Source: Burkholderiaceae bacterium
GTDB lineage: Bacteria; Pseudomonadota; Gammaproteobacteria; Burkholderiales; Burkholderiaceae
Assembly: GCA_021166835.1 (NCBI GenBank)
Contig: JAJPEN010000018.1
Span: forward strand, 92,543 to 156,542
Direction: 5' to 3'
Length of the DNA stretch: 64,000 bases
In this document: positions 19,796-28,532 of the stretch, piece by piece
How the letters are laid out: each line of letters opens with the position of its first letter
How positions within the stretch are numbered: the first letter of the stretch is position 1
The notes under the pieces: model-generated
What the model was told of the DNA's origin: nothing
Databases searched by the model: none
Seen by the model: only the letters and a program-made list of their open reading frames with translations
Made by a program: the position numbers and the translations under genes

Positions 19796-21234
19796 TCGAC
19801 GGCGAGCCGGTCGCGAGCCGGCGCTACTTCGAAACGACGAATCCGGCCACGCAGGAGGTGCTGGCCGAGGTTGCGCAGGGCGGCGTCGACGAGGTGAACG
19901 CGGCCGTGGCTGCAGCGAAGGCGGCGTTCCCGAAATGGGCGGGCCTGCCCGCTACCGAGCGGGCGCGTTGCATCGATCGGCTCGGCGAGCTGATCTCGGC
20001 GAAGGTGCCCGAGCTTGCGCGCACCGAAACCGCCGACACCGGCCAGACGATCGCGCAGACGGGCAAGGCGCTGGTGCCGCGCGCGGCCGACAACTTCCAC
20101 TATTTCGCCGAGATGTGCACGCGCGTGGACGGTCACACCTATCCCACGCCGACGCATCTGAACTACACGCTCTACCACCCGGTGGGCGTGTGCGCGCTGA
20201 TCAGTCCGTGGAACGTACCGTTCATGACCGCCACCTGGAAAGTGGCGCCGGCGCTCGCCTTCGGCAACACCGCAGTGCTGAAGATGAGCGAGCTGTCGCC
20301 GCTGACCGCCGCGCGGCTGGGCGAGCTCGCGCTCGAAGCGGGCATTCCGCGCGGCGTGCTCAACGTCGTGCACGGCTACGGACGCGAAGTGGGCGAGCCG
20401 CTGTGCATGCATCCGGACGTGCGCGCGATCAGCTTCACCGGCAGCACCGCCACCGGAAACCGCATCGTGCAGGCCGCGGGCCTGAAGAAATTCAGCATGG
20501 AGCTGGGCGGCAAGAGCCCCTTCGTCGTCTTCGACGACGCCGACTTCGAGCGCGCGCTCGACGCGGCGGTGTTCATGATCTTCAGCAACAACGGCGAGCG
20601 CTGCACGGCCGGCTCGCGCATCCTCGTGCAGCGCGGCCTCTACGCGGAGTTCGTGCAGCGCTTCGCCGAGCGCGCGAGCCGCATTGTCGTCGGCGACCCG
20701 ATGGACGAGAAGACGATCATCGGTCCGATGATCAGCCAGGGCCACCTCGCGAAGGTGCGCAGCTACATCGAGCTGGGCCCGCGCGAAGGCGCCACGCTGC
20801 TGGTCGGCGGGCTCGAGCCGCCCGAGCTTCCGGCACACGTGGCGCGCGGCAACTTCGTGCGCGCCGCGGTGTTCGCCGACGTCGACAACCGGATGCGCAT
20901 CGCGCAGGAGGAGATCTTCGGGCCGGTGGCCTGCCTGATCCCCTTCGGCGACGAGGCCGAGGCGATCCGCCTGGCCAACGACGTCGCGTACGGCCTGTCG
21001 AGCTATGTCTGGACCGAGAACCTGGGGCGCGCGCACCGCGTCGCCGCCGCGATCGAAGCCGGCATGTGCTTCGTCAACAGCCAGAACGTGCGCGACCTGC
21101 GCCAGCCCTTCGGCGGCACGAAGGCGAGCGGCACCGGCCGCGAGGGCGGCACCTGGAGCTACGAGGTGTTCCTCGAGCCGAAGAACGTCGCGGTGTCGCT
21201 CGGCTCGCATCCGATTCCGCGCTGGGGGGCCTGA
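19777..21234 (+). CDS. hpaE: 5-carboxymethyl-2-hydroxymuconate semialdehyde dehydrogenase
   Basis: A 485-residue NAD-dependent aldehyde dehydrogenase, the family's usual length. Motifs: SPWNVPFMTATWKVAPALA, the NAD loop FTGSTATGN, the general-base glutamate in MELGGKSP and the catalytic cysteine in NNGERCTAGSR. It oxidises the ring-cleavage product of homoprotocatechuate to 5-carboxymethyl-2-hydroxymuconate. The GTG start at 19777 lies inside hpaG2 (19-bp overlap). The stop is two bases before the hpaD ATG. Confidence 0.93.
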   Translation: MRIEHLIDGEPVASRRYFETTNPATQEVLAEVAQGGVDEVNAAVAAAKAAFPKWAGLPATERARCIDRLGELISAKVPELARTETADTGQTIAQTGKALVPRAADNFHYFAEMCTRVDGHTYPTPTHLNYTLYHPVGVCALISPWNVPFMTATWKVAPALAFGNTAVLKMSELSPLTAARLGELALEAGIPRGVLNVVHGYGREVGEPLCMHPDVRAISFTGSTATGNRIVQAAGLKKFSMELGGKSPFVVFDDADFERALDAAVFMIFSNNGERCTAGSRILVQRGLYAEFVQRFAERASRIVVGDPMDEKTIIGPMISQGHLAKVRSYIELGPREGATLLVGGLEPPELPAHVARGNFVRAAVFADVDNRMRIAQEEIFGPVACLIPFGDEAEAIRLANDVAYGLSSYVWTENLGRAHRVAAAIEAGMCFVNSQNVRDLRQPFGGTKASGTGREGGTWSYEVFLEPKNVAVSLGSHPIPRWGA

Positions 21235-21236
21235 AG

Positions 21237-22163
21237 ATGGGACGCGTCGCGCTCGCCGCCAAGATCACGCACGTGCCGTCGATATACCTGAGCGAATTCG
21301 ACGGCCCGCGCAAGGGATCGCGCCAGGACGCGATCGACGGCCACGTGGAGATCGGCCGGCGCTGCCGCGAAGCGGGCGTCGACACGATCGTCGTCTTCGA
21401 CACGCACTGGCTGGTCAACGCGAACTACCACGTCAACTGCGCGCCGAACTTCGAGGGCACCTACACGAGCAACGAGCTGCCGCATTTCATCTCGAACATG
21501 GCGTACTCGTTTCCGGGTAATCCGGCGCTCGGGCGGCTGCTCGCGCAGGCCGGCAACGAGGCCGGCGTCGAGACGCTCGCGCACGACGCGACCACGCTCG
21601 CCCCCGAATACGGCACGCTGGTGCCGATGCGCTACATGAACGTCGATCGGCACTTCAAGGTGGTGTCGGTGTCGGCGATGTGCATGGCGCACTACCTCGA
21701 CGACAGCGCGCGGCTGGGCTGGGCGATGCGCCGCGCGGTGGAGGAGCAGTACGACGGAACGGTGGCCTTCTTCGCCAGCGGCAGCCTGAGCCACCGCTTC
21801 GCGCAGAACGGACTCGCGCCCGAATACGCGTTCCGCATCTGGAGCCCGTTCCTCGAGCAGCTCGATGCGCAGGTCGTGCGGATGTGGCAGGCCGGCGAAT
21901 GGAAGGCCTTCTGCGGGATGCTCCCCGAGTACGCGGCCAAGGGCCACGGCGAAGGCTTCATGCACGACACGGCGATGCTGCTCGGCCTGCTCGGCTGGAG
22001 CGCCTACGACGCGCCGGCCGAAGTGATCACGCCCTATTTCGGCGCCTCGGGCACCGGGCAGATCAACGCGGTGTTTCCGGTCACGCCGCAGGACGGCAGC
22101 GCGATTCCGCAGCCGGTGGCTTCGCGCGCCGACGGCTACACGTCGATCGCCACGCGCCTGTAG
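21237..22163 (+). CDS. hpaD: 3,4-dihydroxyphenylacetate 2,3-dioxygenase
   Basis: A 308-residue class III (LigB-type) extradiol dioxygenase that opens the ring of homoprotocatechuate. Candidate iron ligands and active-site residues lie in AAKITHVPSIYLSEF near the N-terminus, VFDTHWLVNANYHV near residue 60, and the glutamate-containing C-terminal half. This is the LigB-superfamily HpaD, not the vicinal-oxygen-chelate type. It begins 2 bases after hpaE. Confidence 0.92.
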   Translation: MGRVALAAKITHVPSIYLSEFDGPRKGSRQDAIDGHVEIGRRCREAGVDTIVVFDTHWLVNANYHVNCAPNFEGTYTSNELPHFISNMAYSFPGNPALGRLLAQAGNEAGVETLAHDATTLAPEYGTLVPMRYMNVDRHFKVVSVSAMCMAHYLDDSARLGWAMRRAVEEQYDGTVAFFASGSLSHRFAQNGLAPEYAFRIWSPFLEQLDAQVVRMWQAGEWKAFCGMLPEYAAKGHGEGFMHDTAMLLGLLGWSAYDAPAEVITPYFGASGTGQINAVFPVTPQDGSAIPQPVASRADGYTSIATRL

Positions 22164-22200
22164 CTTCGCGCAGCGCGCCCCCTGCCTCACCGCCGCACGA

Positions 22201-22272
22201 CCCTGCCGCACGCAGCGTAAACATGCCGCACACCGCGTAAACATGCCGCACGCAGCGCAAACATGCCGCACA
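22201..22272 (+). repeat. 20-bp tandem repeat carrying successive start codons upstream of hpaF
   Basis: The unit ACATGCCGCACgCAGCGyAA occurs at 22221-22240, 22241-22260 and partly at 22261-22272, with a degenerate first copy at 22201-22220. Each of the last three copies holds ATGCCGCAC. The copy at 22223 encodes Met-Pro-His-Thr-Ala then stop; the copy at 22243 encodes a ten-residue ORF ending at 22275; the third ATG (22263) is the hpaF start. So the initiation region itself has been duplicated. Confidence 0.85.
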
Positions 22273-22667
22273 TAGTCATCCTCTACACGCCGAATCTCGA
22301 GCGCGACACCGACTTCGACGTCCTGTGCCGCTCGCTCGCTGACGCCATGCTCGCCGTCACCGACGAGACGGGCCGCGCGGTCTTCCCGGTGGGCGGCGTG
22401 CGCGTGCTCGCGTATCCGGCCGCGCATTACGCGGTGGCCGACGGCTCCGGCGACCACGCCTTCTGCTGGATGAACCTGCGCATGGGGCGCGGCCGCAGCA
22501 CCGCGACGCAGCAGACGGCCGGCCAGGCGCTCGTCGATGCCGCGAGGAAGCATTTCGCTCCGGTGCTCGCACGCCGCTCGGTCGGCCTGACGCTGCAGGT
22601 CGACGAAGGCCCGGAGGTGTTCGACGCGAAGTTCGGCAACCTGCATTCCCTTTTCGCGAAGCGCTGA
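22263..22667 (+). CDS. hpaF: 5-carboxymethyl-2-hydroxymuconate delta-isomerase
   Basis: A 134-residue tautomerase-superfamily enzyme. The proline directly after the start methionine (Met-Pro-His) is the catalytic base once the methionine is removed, as in CHMI. It isomerises 5-carboxymethyl-2-hydroxymuconate in the homoprotocatechuate pathway. The start is fixed by that proline and lies in the last copy of a 20-bp tandem repeat; two upstream mini-ORFs share the same first three codons. It lies 2 bases before hpaH. Confidence 0.9.
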   Translation: MPHIVILYTPNLERDTDFDVLCRSLADAMLAVTDETGRAVFPVGGVRVLAYPAAHYAVADGSGDHAFCWMNLRMGRGRSTATQQTAGQALVDAARKHFAPVLARRSVGLTLQVDEGPEVFDAKFGNLHSLFAKR

Positions 22668-22669
22668 CC

Positions 22670-23473
22670 ATGCTCGAAGCCGCCACCGTCGATGCCCTCG
22701 CGCGCGAACTCTACGAAGCGCGCCGCAGCCGCACGCTGCTGCGCCATTTCTCGCTGCGCCATCCCACGATGACGATCGAGGACGGCTACGCGATCCAGCG
22801 CGCATGGGTGAAGCTCGAACAGGCCGACGGACGGACGATCCGCGGCCGCAAGATCGGCCTCACCTCGCGCGCGATGCAGCTCGCCAGCCGCATCACCGAG
22901 CCCGATTTCGCGCCGCTGATGGACGACATGTTCTTCGAGGCGGGCGGCGACGTTCCGGTGCAGCGCTTCATCGCGCCGCGCGTCGAGGTCGAGCTCGCCT
23001 TCGTGCTCGGTTCCGATCTCGCCGGCCCTGGCGCGTCGATCTTCGACGTGCTGCGCGCCACCGAATACGTCTGCCCGGCGATCGAGATCATCGACTCGCG
23101 CATCGAGCTTCTCGATCGCGAGACGGGCGCGCCGCGCAAGGTCTACGACACGATCAGCGATTTCGCAGCGAACGCCGGCGTCGTGCTCGGCGGACGGCCG
23201 GTGCGCGTCGACGCCGTCGACCTGCGCTGGGTCGGCGCGATGCTCTACAAGAACGGCGTGATCGAGGAAACCGGACTGGCCGCCGGCGTACTGAACCATC
23301 CGGCCACCGGCGTCGCCTGGCTCGCGAACAAGATCGCGCCTTTCGACGAGCGCCTGCGCGCGGGCGACGTCGTGCTCAGCGGCTCATTCACGCGACCGAC
23401 GCCTGCCGTGGCCGGCGACACGCTGCATGCCGACTATGGGCCGCTGGGCAGCATCTCGTTCCGCTTCGCCTGA
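22670..23473 (+). CDS. hpaH: 2-oxo-hept-4-ene-1,7-dioate hydratase
   Basis: A 267-residue hydratase of the FAH-related HpaH/MhpD family, usual length. Motifs: [10 protein letters not shown], the metal-binding [15 protein letters not shown] with two spaced glutamates, and [16 protein letters not shown] near the C-terminus. It adds water to give 2,4-dihydroxy-hept-2-ene-1,7-dioate, the substrate of HpaI. It is cytoplasmic and 2 bp from hpaF. Repeat copy C lies between it and hpaI. Confidence 0.92.
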   Translation: MLEAATVDALARELYEARRSRTLLRHFSLRHPTMTIEDGYAIQRAWVKLEQADGRTIRGRKIGLTSRAMQLASRITEPDFAPLMDDMFFEAGGDVPVQRFIAPRVEVELAFVLGSDLAGPGASIFDVLRATEYVCPAIEIIDSRIELLDRETGAPRKVYDTISDFAANAGVVLGGRPVRVDAVDLRWVGAMLYKNGVIEETGLAAGVLNHPATGVAWLANKIAPFDERLRAGDVVLSGSFTRPTPAVAGDTLHADYGPLGSISFRFA

Positions 23474-23509
23474 TCGCAGGCGTCACGCGTCACCGCGGCC
23501 GGCGCCTTC

Positions 23510-23537
23510 CCCTTCACTCTTTATCCTTCACCCTTCA
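23510..23537. repeat. TGAAGGG heptamer element, copy C
   Basis: Four consecutive 7-mers read CCCTTCA, CTCTTTA, TCCTTCA, CCCTTCA on the plus strand. The element is inside the hpa run, between hpaH and hpaI, and ends one base before the GTG chosen for hpaI. It therefore occupies the site where the ribosome-binding sequence of hpaI would lie. Confidence 0.75.
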
Positions 23538-23538
23538 C

Positions 23539-24315
23539 GTGCTAATCCCTGAAAACCGCTTCCTCGCCGCGCTGCGCGAAGGCCGGGCGCAGATCGGCCT
23601 GTGGGTGGGCCTGGCCGACGCCAACGCAGCCGAGGCGCTCGCGCTTGCCGGCTTCGACTGGCTGCTGCTCGACGGCGAGCACGCGCCCAACGACCCGCGC
23701 ACCGTGCTCGCGCAACTGCGCGCGCTCGCGCCGTATCCGGTGCAGCCGGTCGTGCGCCCGGTGCAGGCCGACGTCGCGCTCGTCAAGCAGTACCTGGACG
23801 TCGGCGCGCAGACGCTGCTCGTGCCGATGATCGACACGCCCGCCCAGGCCGGGCACATGGTGCACGCGATGCGCTATCCGCCCGCCGGAATCCGCGGCAT
23901 GGGCGCGGCGCTCGCACGCGCGGCGCGCTGGAACCAGATCGACGACTACGCGAACCAGGCCGACGGGCAGATGTGCCTGCTGGTACAGGCGGAAACCGTG
24001 GAGGCGATGCGCAATCTGCCCGAAATCGCGGCGGTCGACGGCGTCGACGGCGTCTTCTTCGGTCCGGCGGATCTCTCCGCATCGATGGGACTGCGCGGGC
24101 AGTCGGGTCACCCCGACGTGCAGCGCGCGATCCTCGACGGCATCGCGACGGTGCGCGCGGCCGGCAAGGCGGCCGGAATCCTCAGCGCCGATCCCACGCT
24201 GGCGCAGCGCTATCTCGAGGCGGGCGCGCTCTTCGTCGCAGTGGGCGTGGACACCGCGCTGCTGGTGAAGGCGGCGCGCGAACTGGCCGCCGCGTTCGGA
24301 CGCGACGGACGATAG
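23539..24315 (+). CDS. hpaI: 4-hydroxy-2-oxoheptane-1,7-dioate aldolase
   Basis: A 258-residue class II pyruvate aldolase that splits the last pathway intermediate into pyruvate and succinate semialdehyde. Motifs: [48 protein letters not shown], the metal-ligand segment [11 protein letters not shown], and [13 protein letters not shown]. The only suitable start is GTG at 23539, immediately after repeat copy C and without a visible ribosome-binding site, so expression may depend on upstream translation or be low. It is the last hpa gene. Confidence 0.92.
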   Translation: MLIPENRFLAALREGRAQIGLWVGLADANAAEALALAGFDWLLLDGEHAPNDPRTVLAQLRALAPYPVQPVVRPVQADVALVKQYLDVGAQTLLVPMIDTPAQAGHMVHAMRYPPAGIRGMGAALARAARWNQIDDYANQADGQMCLLVQAETVEAMRNLPEIAAVDGVDGVFFGPADLSASMGLRGQSGHPDVQRAILDGIATVRAAGKAAGILSADPTLAQRYLEAGALFVAVGVDTALLVKAARELAAAFGRDGR

Positions 24316-24424
24316 CGCCTCACATGTTCTCGATCACTGCATGTAAATCGAGCTGCAACCCGCGCCGGCATTAGCTAGTCGCCGTGCACAGCCGGGACGG
24401 CCGAGCGGGGCGTCCAGCGATCCA

Positions 24425-24451
24425 TTTCGTTTGTTGCGATTTTCGTTTGTT
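24425..24451. promoter_or_regulatory. direct repeats upstream of the toxin-antitoxin pair, candidate operator
   Basis: The 11-mer TTTCGTTTGTT occurs perfectly at 24425-24435 and 24441-24451, a 16-base period, in an AT-rich patch just before the antitoxin start. Antitoxins with DNA-binding domains usually bind such repeats to repress their own operon. This is the most AT-rich stretch of its surroundings and is likely also the promoter. Confidence 0.5.
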
Positions 24452-24457
24452 TCGATT

Positions 24458-24961
24458 ATGATTCCAGCACTGAACCCGATGCCGGATCACACCATGACGC
24501 ACCCCCTCACCTTGGAAACCACACTACCCGTCGAGCGCGAGGTCGCTGCGGCCGTGGAGAGCCAGCGCGCGCTGGCTGCCTATCTGAGCACGCAGTTCGA
24601 GACCCAGTGCATCCAAATCTTTGACGCGAAGAACCAGGCCCATCAGGTCGAGCTGCCCACGTCCGCGCTGCGCTTGCTGGTCGACATCCTGTCTGAGCTT
24701 GCCGAGGGCAATGCGGTCAAGATCGTGCCGATCCATGCCGAACTGACGACGCAGGAAGCCGCCGACATGTTGAATGTATCGCGCCCTCACCTCGTCAAGC
24801 TGCTGGAAGGTGGTGCGCTACCGTTCCACAAGACCGGCAAGCACCGGCGTATCCGGTTCGCTGACCTGATGGGCTTCAAGGCCGAACAGGATCGAGCGAG
24901 CGAGCGAGCGATGGAAGAACTGGCGAAACAGGCCCAGGAGCTTCAGCTGGGCTACGAATGA
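24458..24961 (+). CDS. antitoxin with excisionase-type helix-turn-helix
   Basis: A protein of about 167 residues. The middle holds an excisionase/MerR-like DNA-binding motif, LTTQEAADMLNVSRPHLVKLLEGGALPFHKTGKHRRIRFADL. The C-terminal helix (KAEQDRASERAMEELAKQAQEL) is charged and could wrap the toxin. Its stop overlaps the start of a PIN-domain gene (ATGA), the standard antitoxin-toxin arrangement. ATGs at 24479 and 24494 are alternative starts; none has a clear ribosome-binding site. Confidence 0.85.
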   Translation: MIPALNPMPDHTMTHPLTLETTLPVEREVAAAVESQRALAAYLSTQFETQCIQIFDAKNQAHQVELPTSALRLLVDILSELAEGNAVKIVPIHAELTTQEAADMLNVSRPHLVKLLEGGALPFHKTGKHRRIRFADLMGFKAEQDRASERAMEELAKQAQELQLGYE

Positions 24962-25527
24962 GGAGTTCGCCGTTCACCGCGGTGTACGACGCCTGTGTGC
25001 TGTACCCGGCACCGCTGCGTGACTTCCTCATGTGGCTCGGCCTGTCCGGACGCTTCCGCGCGCGCTGGAGTGCCCAGATTCACGACGAATGGAAGCGCAA
25101 CCTGCTGAAGAACCGGCCTGACCTCGCGGCCGAGCAACTCGATCGCACCTCGGACTTGATGGACCGGGCAATCCCTGACGCAGTGGTGACCGGGCACGAA
25201 GTCTTGATCGAGGGCCTGGCTCTTCCCGATGACCGGCACGTCCTCGCCGCCGCGATCCGCTGCCACGCCAGCGTGATCGTGACGTTCAACGAGCGCGACT
25301 TTCCGGCCGATGTGCTGGAGTCGTTCGGACTCGAGGCTCAGCACCCGGACCTGTTTGTCGAGAATCTCTTCGATCTCGATCAAGCCGCGGTAGTCGCCGC
25401 TGCGCAGCGGCAGCGACAGCAGCTGAAGAACCCGCCGATCGATGTCAATCGCTTCCTCGACATCCTGCTCCGGCAGGGCCTCACGCAGACCGTGAAGGGG
25501 CTCGCCGGGTTTCGAGATGTGCTGTGA
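24958..25527 (+). CDS. PIN-domain toxin, VapC-like ribonuclease
   Basis: A 189-residue PIN-domain protein. The acidic metal-binding residues expected of PIN nucleases can be placed: aspartate in AVYDACVLYP (residue 11), glutamate in IHDEWKRN (about 44), aspartates in LPDDRHVLAAA (about 94), and aspartate in VTFNERDFP (about 116). These enzymes cut RNA to arrest growth. It is coupled to the antitoxin by a 4-bp overlap. Being longer than most VapC proteins, it has a C-terminal extension of about 50 residues of unknown role. Confidence 0.87.
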   Translation: MRSSPFTAVYDACVLYPAPLRDFLMWLGLSGRFRARWSAQIHDEWKRNLLKNRPDLAAEQLDRTSDLMDRAIPDAVVTGHEVLIEGLALPDDRHVLAAAIRCHASVIVTFNERDFPADVLESFGLEAQHPDLFVENLFDLDQAAVVAAAQRQRQQLKNPPIDVNRFLDILLRQGLTQTVKGLAGFRDVL

Positions 25528-25581
25528 CCGAATCGGATCAAGGACTTATGCGACGCAGCGAGACGCTCCGGGACACAGTGG

Positions 25582-26838
25582 TCAGCCCATTGCCTCGATC
25601 ATCACCTGCCCGAACCCCGAACAGGACACCTGCGTGGCGCCTTCCATCAACCGCGCGAAGTCGTAGGTGACCTTCTTCGAGAGGATCGCCTTCTCCATCG
25701 ACGAGATGATGAGGTCGGCCGCTTCGGTCCAGCCCATGTGCCGCAGCATCATCTCGGCCGACAGGATTTCGGAACCCGGGTTGACGTAGTCCTTGCCCGC
25801 GTATTTCGGCGCCGTTCCGTGCGTGGCCTCGAACATCGCCACCGAGTCGGACAGGTTCGCCCCCGGAGCGATGCCGATGCCGCCCACCTGCGCGGCGAGC
25901 GCATCCGAGATGTAGTCGCCGTTCAGGTTCAGCGTGGCGATCACGCTGTATTCGGCGGGACGCAGCAGGATCTGCTGCAGGAAGGCGTCGGCGATCATGT
26001 CCTTGACGACGATCTGCCCGCCCGTCTTCGGGTTGGCGATCGAGCACCACGGGCCACCGTCGAGCAGTTGCGCGCCGAACTCGCGCTGCGCCAGCGCGTA
26101 GCCCCAGTCGCGGAACGCCCCTTCGGTGTACTTCATGATGTTGCCCTTGTGCACGAGCGTGACCGAGGGCTTGCCGTTGTCGATCGCGTACTGGATCGCC
26201 TTGCGCACGAGCCGCTCGGTTCCTTCGCGCGACACCGGCTTGATGCCGATGCCCGAGGTCTCGGGAAAGCGGATCTTCGTGACGCCGAGTTCGTTCTGCA
26301 GGAAGGCGATCAGCTTCTTCGCCTTGTCGGACTGCGCCTCGTACTCGATGCCGGCGTAGATGTCCTCGGAGTTCTCGCGAAAGATCACCATGTCGGTCTT
26401 CTGCGGCTCCTTCACCGGCGAGGGCACGCCCTGGAACCAGCGCACCGGGCGCAGGCAGACGTACAGGTCCAGCTCCTGGCGCAATGCGACGTTGAGCGAG
26501 CGGATGCCGCCGCCGACCGGAGTGGTCAGCGGCCCCTTGATCGAGACGACGTAGTCCTTCAGCACCGAGAGCGTCTCCTCCGGCAGCCAGACGTCCGGGC
26601 CATAGACGCGCGTGGACTTCTCGCCGGCGTAGATCTCCATCCAGTGGATCCTGCGCTTGCCGGCGTAGGCCTTCTGCACGGCCGCGTCGACCACTCGCAG
26701 CATCACCGGCGTGATATCGAGGCCGGTGCCGTCGCCCTCGATGTACGGGATGATCGGGTTGTCGGGAACCTGCAGCGAAAAGTCGGGATTTACCTTGATT
26801 TTCTCGCCGTTCGACGGGATCTTGACGTGTTCGTACAT
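25582..26838 (-). CDS. icd: isocitrate dehydrogenase, NADP-dependent
   Basis: A 418-residue TCA-cycle enzyme, length as in E. coli (416). Motifs: [15 protein letters not shown] at the N-terminus, the substrate and phosphorylation-site loop [22 protein letters not shown], the lysine and tyrosine region of [13 protein letters not shown], and the dinucleotide-binding end [15 protein letters not shown]. The serine in RSLN is the residue modified by AceK in relatives; no aceK is in this window. Cytoplasmic. Confidence 0.97.
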   Translation of the reverse strand: MYEHVKIPSNGEKIKVNPDFSLQVPDNPIIPYIEGDGTGLDITPVMLRVVDAAVQKAYAGKRRIHWMEIYAGEKSTRVYGPDVWLPEETLSVLKDYVVSIKGPLTTPVGGGIRSLNVALRQELDLYVCLRPVRWFQGVPSPVKEPQKTDMVIFRENSEDIYAGIEYEAQSDKAKKLIAFLQNELGVTKIRFPETSGIGIKPVSREGTERLVRKAIQYAIDNGKPSVTLVHKGNIMKYTEGAFRDWGYALAQREFGAQLLDGGPWCSIANPKTGGQIVVKDMIADAFLQQILLRPAEYSVIATLNLNGDYISDALAAQVGGIGIAPGANLSDSVAMFEATHGTAPKYAGKDYVNPGSEILSAEMMLRHMGWTEAADLIISSMEKAILSKKVTYDFARLMEGATQVSCSGFGQVMIEAMG

Positions 26839-26960
26839 GAGAATGCGGTTCCTCGGGTTCCAGGCCGGCGGACGATAGCGTTGCCTGCGTCCGAACCTCC
26901 GGATTATGCCGCAGCGGGCGAACCGTCGCGCCCGGTCGGCAGTTGGGGCACTATCGCGCG

Positions 26961-27443
26961 ATGCGACGACTTACCCTCTCCTTCGCGTTCGCCATGGCGG
27001 CGCTGGCGCTCGTCTGCGGGGGCCGCGCGCTCGCGCAGGCGGATCCGGCGCGCATCCCCCAGCCGAAGCTGCCCGTCGTTCGCCTGCAGGCCGGCATCCA
27101 CGTCATTCGCGCCGAGGTGGCGGACAACGATCGAACGAGGGAAATCGGATTGATGGGGCGCGAAGCGCTGGGGCCGAACGAAGGGATGCTCTTCGTCTTC
27201 GAGCGCAAGGGCCTGCATTGTTTCTGGATGCGCAACGCGCCGCTGCCGCTGTCGATCGCCTTCCTCGACGACGGCGGCCGCATCGTGAACATCGCGCAGA
27301 TGGCGCCGCGCACCGAAGACAGCCACTGCCCGAGCCGGGCGGTGCGCTTCGCGCTCGAGATGGAACAGGGCTGGTTCGCACGCCACGGCATCACGCCGAG
27401 CGCGCGCCTGGTTCAGCCTTCCGTATTTCCCGGCCAGCGCTGA
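26961..27443 (+). CDS. DUF192 domain-containing exported protein
   Basis: A 160-residue protein with a Sec signal peptide (about 1-24, ending GRALAQA) and a DUF192 domain. Domain landmarks are [29 protein letters not shown] and [22 protein letters not shown]. The domain is a small beta barrel of unknown biochemical role. The ATG at 26961 was preferred because it starts a proper signal peptide; an ATG six codons upstream is possible. It is divergent from icd. Confidence 0.9.
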   Translation: MRRLTLSFAFAMAALALVCGGRALAQADPARIPQPKLPVVRLQAGIHVIRAEVADNDRTREIGLMGREALGPNEGMLFVFERKGLHCFWMRNAPLPLSIAFLDDGGRIVNIAQMAPRTEDSHCPSRAVRFALEMEQGWFARHGITPSARLVQPSVFPGQR

Positions 27444-27536
27444 AGTCGCCCTCGACGCGGGCCCGCGCCCGGGGCTCCCTCCCGACTCTCGGGCCTCGCG
27501 AGGCGCTGAAGCCTCGTACGGCGCTCAATGTTCCCT

Positions 27537-27791
27537 TCAGGCCTCGCGCTTGCGCGTGATCATCCCGTAGATCCACAGGATGATCAGCGCGCCGATGATC
27601 GACGCGATGAAGCCTGCACCCTCGCCGACGCGATACCAGCCAACCGCCTGGCCGATCCAGGTGGCGACGAAGGCGCCGACGATGCCGAGGATGATCGTCA
27701 CGATGATGCCTCCGCCCTGCCGGCCGGGCATCACCCATTTCGCGATCGCCCCGACGATCAACCCGATGATCAAGGTCCACAGCCAACTCAT
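27537..27791 (-). CDS. GlsB/YeaQ/YmgE family stress-response membrane protein
   Basis: An 84-residue protein consisting of three hydrophobic helices rich in glycine (WTLIIGLIVGAIAKWVMPG, IVTIILGIVGAFVATWIG, FIASIIGALIILWIYGM). The PGRQGGG turn after helix 1 is the family signature. These small inner-membrane proteins are linked to envelope or osmotic stress but their activity is unknown. The ATG at 27791 has AGGAG 8 bases upstream. Confidence 0.9.
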   Translation of the reverse strand: MSWLWTLIIGLIVGAIAKWVMPGRQGGGIIVTIILGIVGAFVATWIGQAVGWYRVGEGAGFIASIIGALIILWIYGMITRKREA

Positions 27792-27893
27792 GGTCACCGC
27801 TCCTGTTGTTGGATTCGCAAGGCAACGACGCAGGCAAGGCGCGTGCCCGAAGACGCCAGGGGCCGACGCCTTCGGACGCGAAGTGGCGGGCGC

Positions 27894-28475
27894 TCAGCCG
27901 AAGTTCTTCGCGGCGAAATCCCAGTTGGCGAGATTGGCCATGAAGGTTTCGACGAATTTCGGCCGGGCGTTCCGATAATCGATGTAGTACGCGTGCTCCC
28001 AGACGTCGATCGTCAGCAGCGCCTTGTCGGCGGTGGTGAGCGGCGTTCCGGCGTTGCTCGTGTTCGCGATGTCCACCGATCCGTCGCCCTTCTTCACGAG
28101 CCAGGTCCAGCCCGAGCCGAAATTGCCGACGGCGCTCTTGCCGAACGCCTCGCGGAAGGCGTCGAAGGATCCCCACTTGCGCGAGATCGCGTCGGCCAGC
28201 GCGCCCGACGGCTGCCCGCCGCCGCCCGGCTTCATGCACGACCAGAAGAACGTGTGGTTCCACACCTGCGCGGCATTGTTGAACACGCCGCCCGAAGACT
28301 TGCGGACGATGTCCTCGAGGGCCATGTTCTCGAACTCGGTGCCCTTGATCAGGTTGTTCAGGTTCGTGACGTAGGCCTGATGGTGCTTGCCGTAGTGATA
28401 CTCGAGCGTCTCCTTCGACACGTGCGGCGCGAGCGCATCCATTGCGTAGGGAAGAGGCGGCAGCTTGTGCTCCAT
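27894..28475 (-). CDS. sodB: superoxide dismutase, iron type
   Basis: A 193-residue Fe/Mn-family dismutase. Metal ligands are recognisable: histidine in [11 protein letters not shown], histidine in [10 protein letters not shown], and the aspartate/histidine pair in [15 protein letters not shown]. The glutamine in [10 protein letters not shown] is at the position that marks iron-type enzymes. It is cytoplasmic (no signal). The start has AAGGAGA upstream. It lies between a YeaQ-type gene and xseA on the same strand. Confidence 0.96.
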   Translation of the reverse strand: MEHKLPPLPYAMDALAPHVSKETLEYHYGKHHQAYVTNLNNLIKGTEFENMALEDIVRKSSGGVFNNAAQVWNHTFFWSCMKPGGGGQPSGALADAISRKWGSFDAFREAFGKSAVGNFGSGWTWLVKKGDGSVDIANTSNAGTPLTTADKALLTIDVWEHAYYIDYRNARPKFVETFMANLANWDFAAKNFG

Positions 28476-28532
28476 TGCGTGTTCTCCTTGTAGTCGTTTC
28501 GGATCGCGCGGCGCGCGAGTCGATCTTCGATT

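Noticed and set aside
24329..24352. CTCGAT ... ATCGAG inverted repeat after hpaI as a terminator
   Set aside because: Only 6 bp of stem, a 12-base loop and no T-tract.
24316..24424. Possible tRNA fragment or attachment site left of the toxin-antitoxin pair
   Set aside because: No cloverleaf could be folded by eye and no matching direct repeat was found on the other side.
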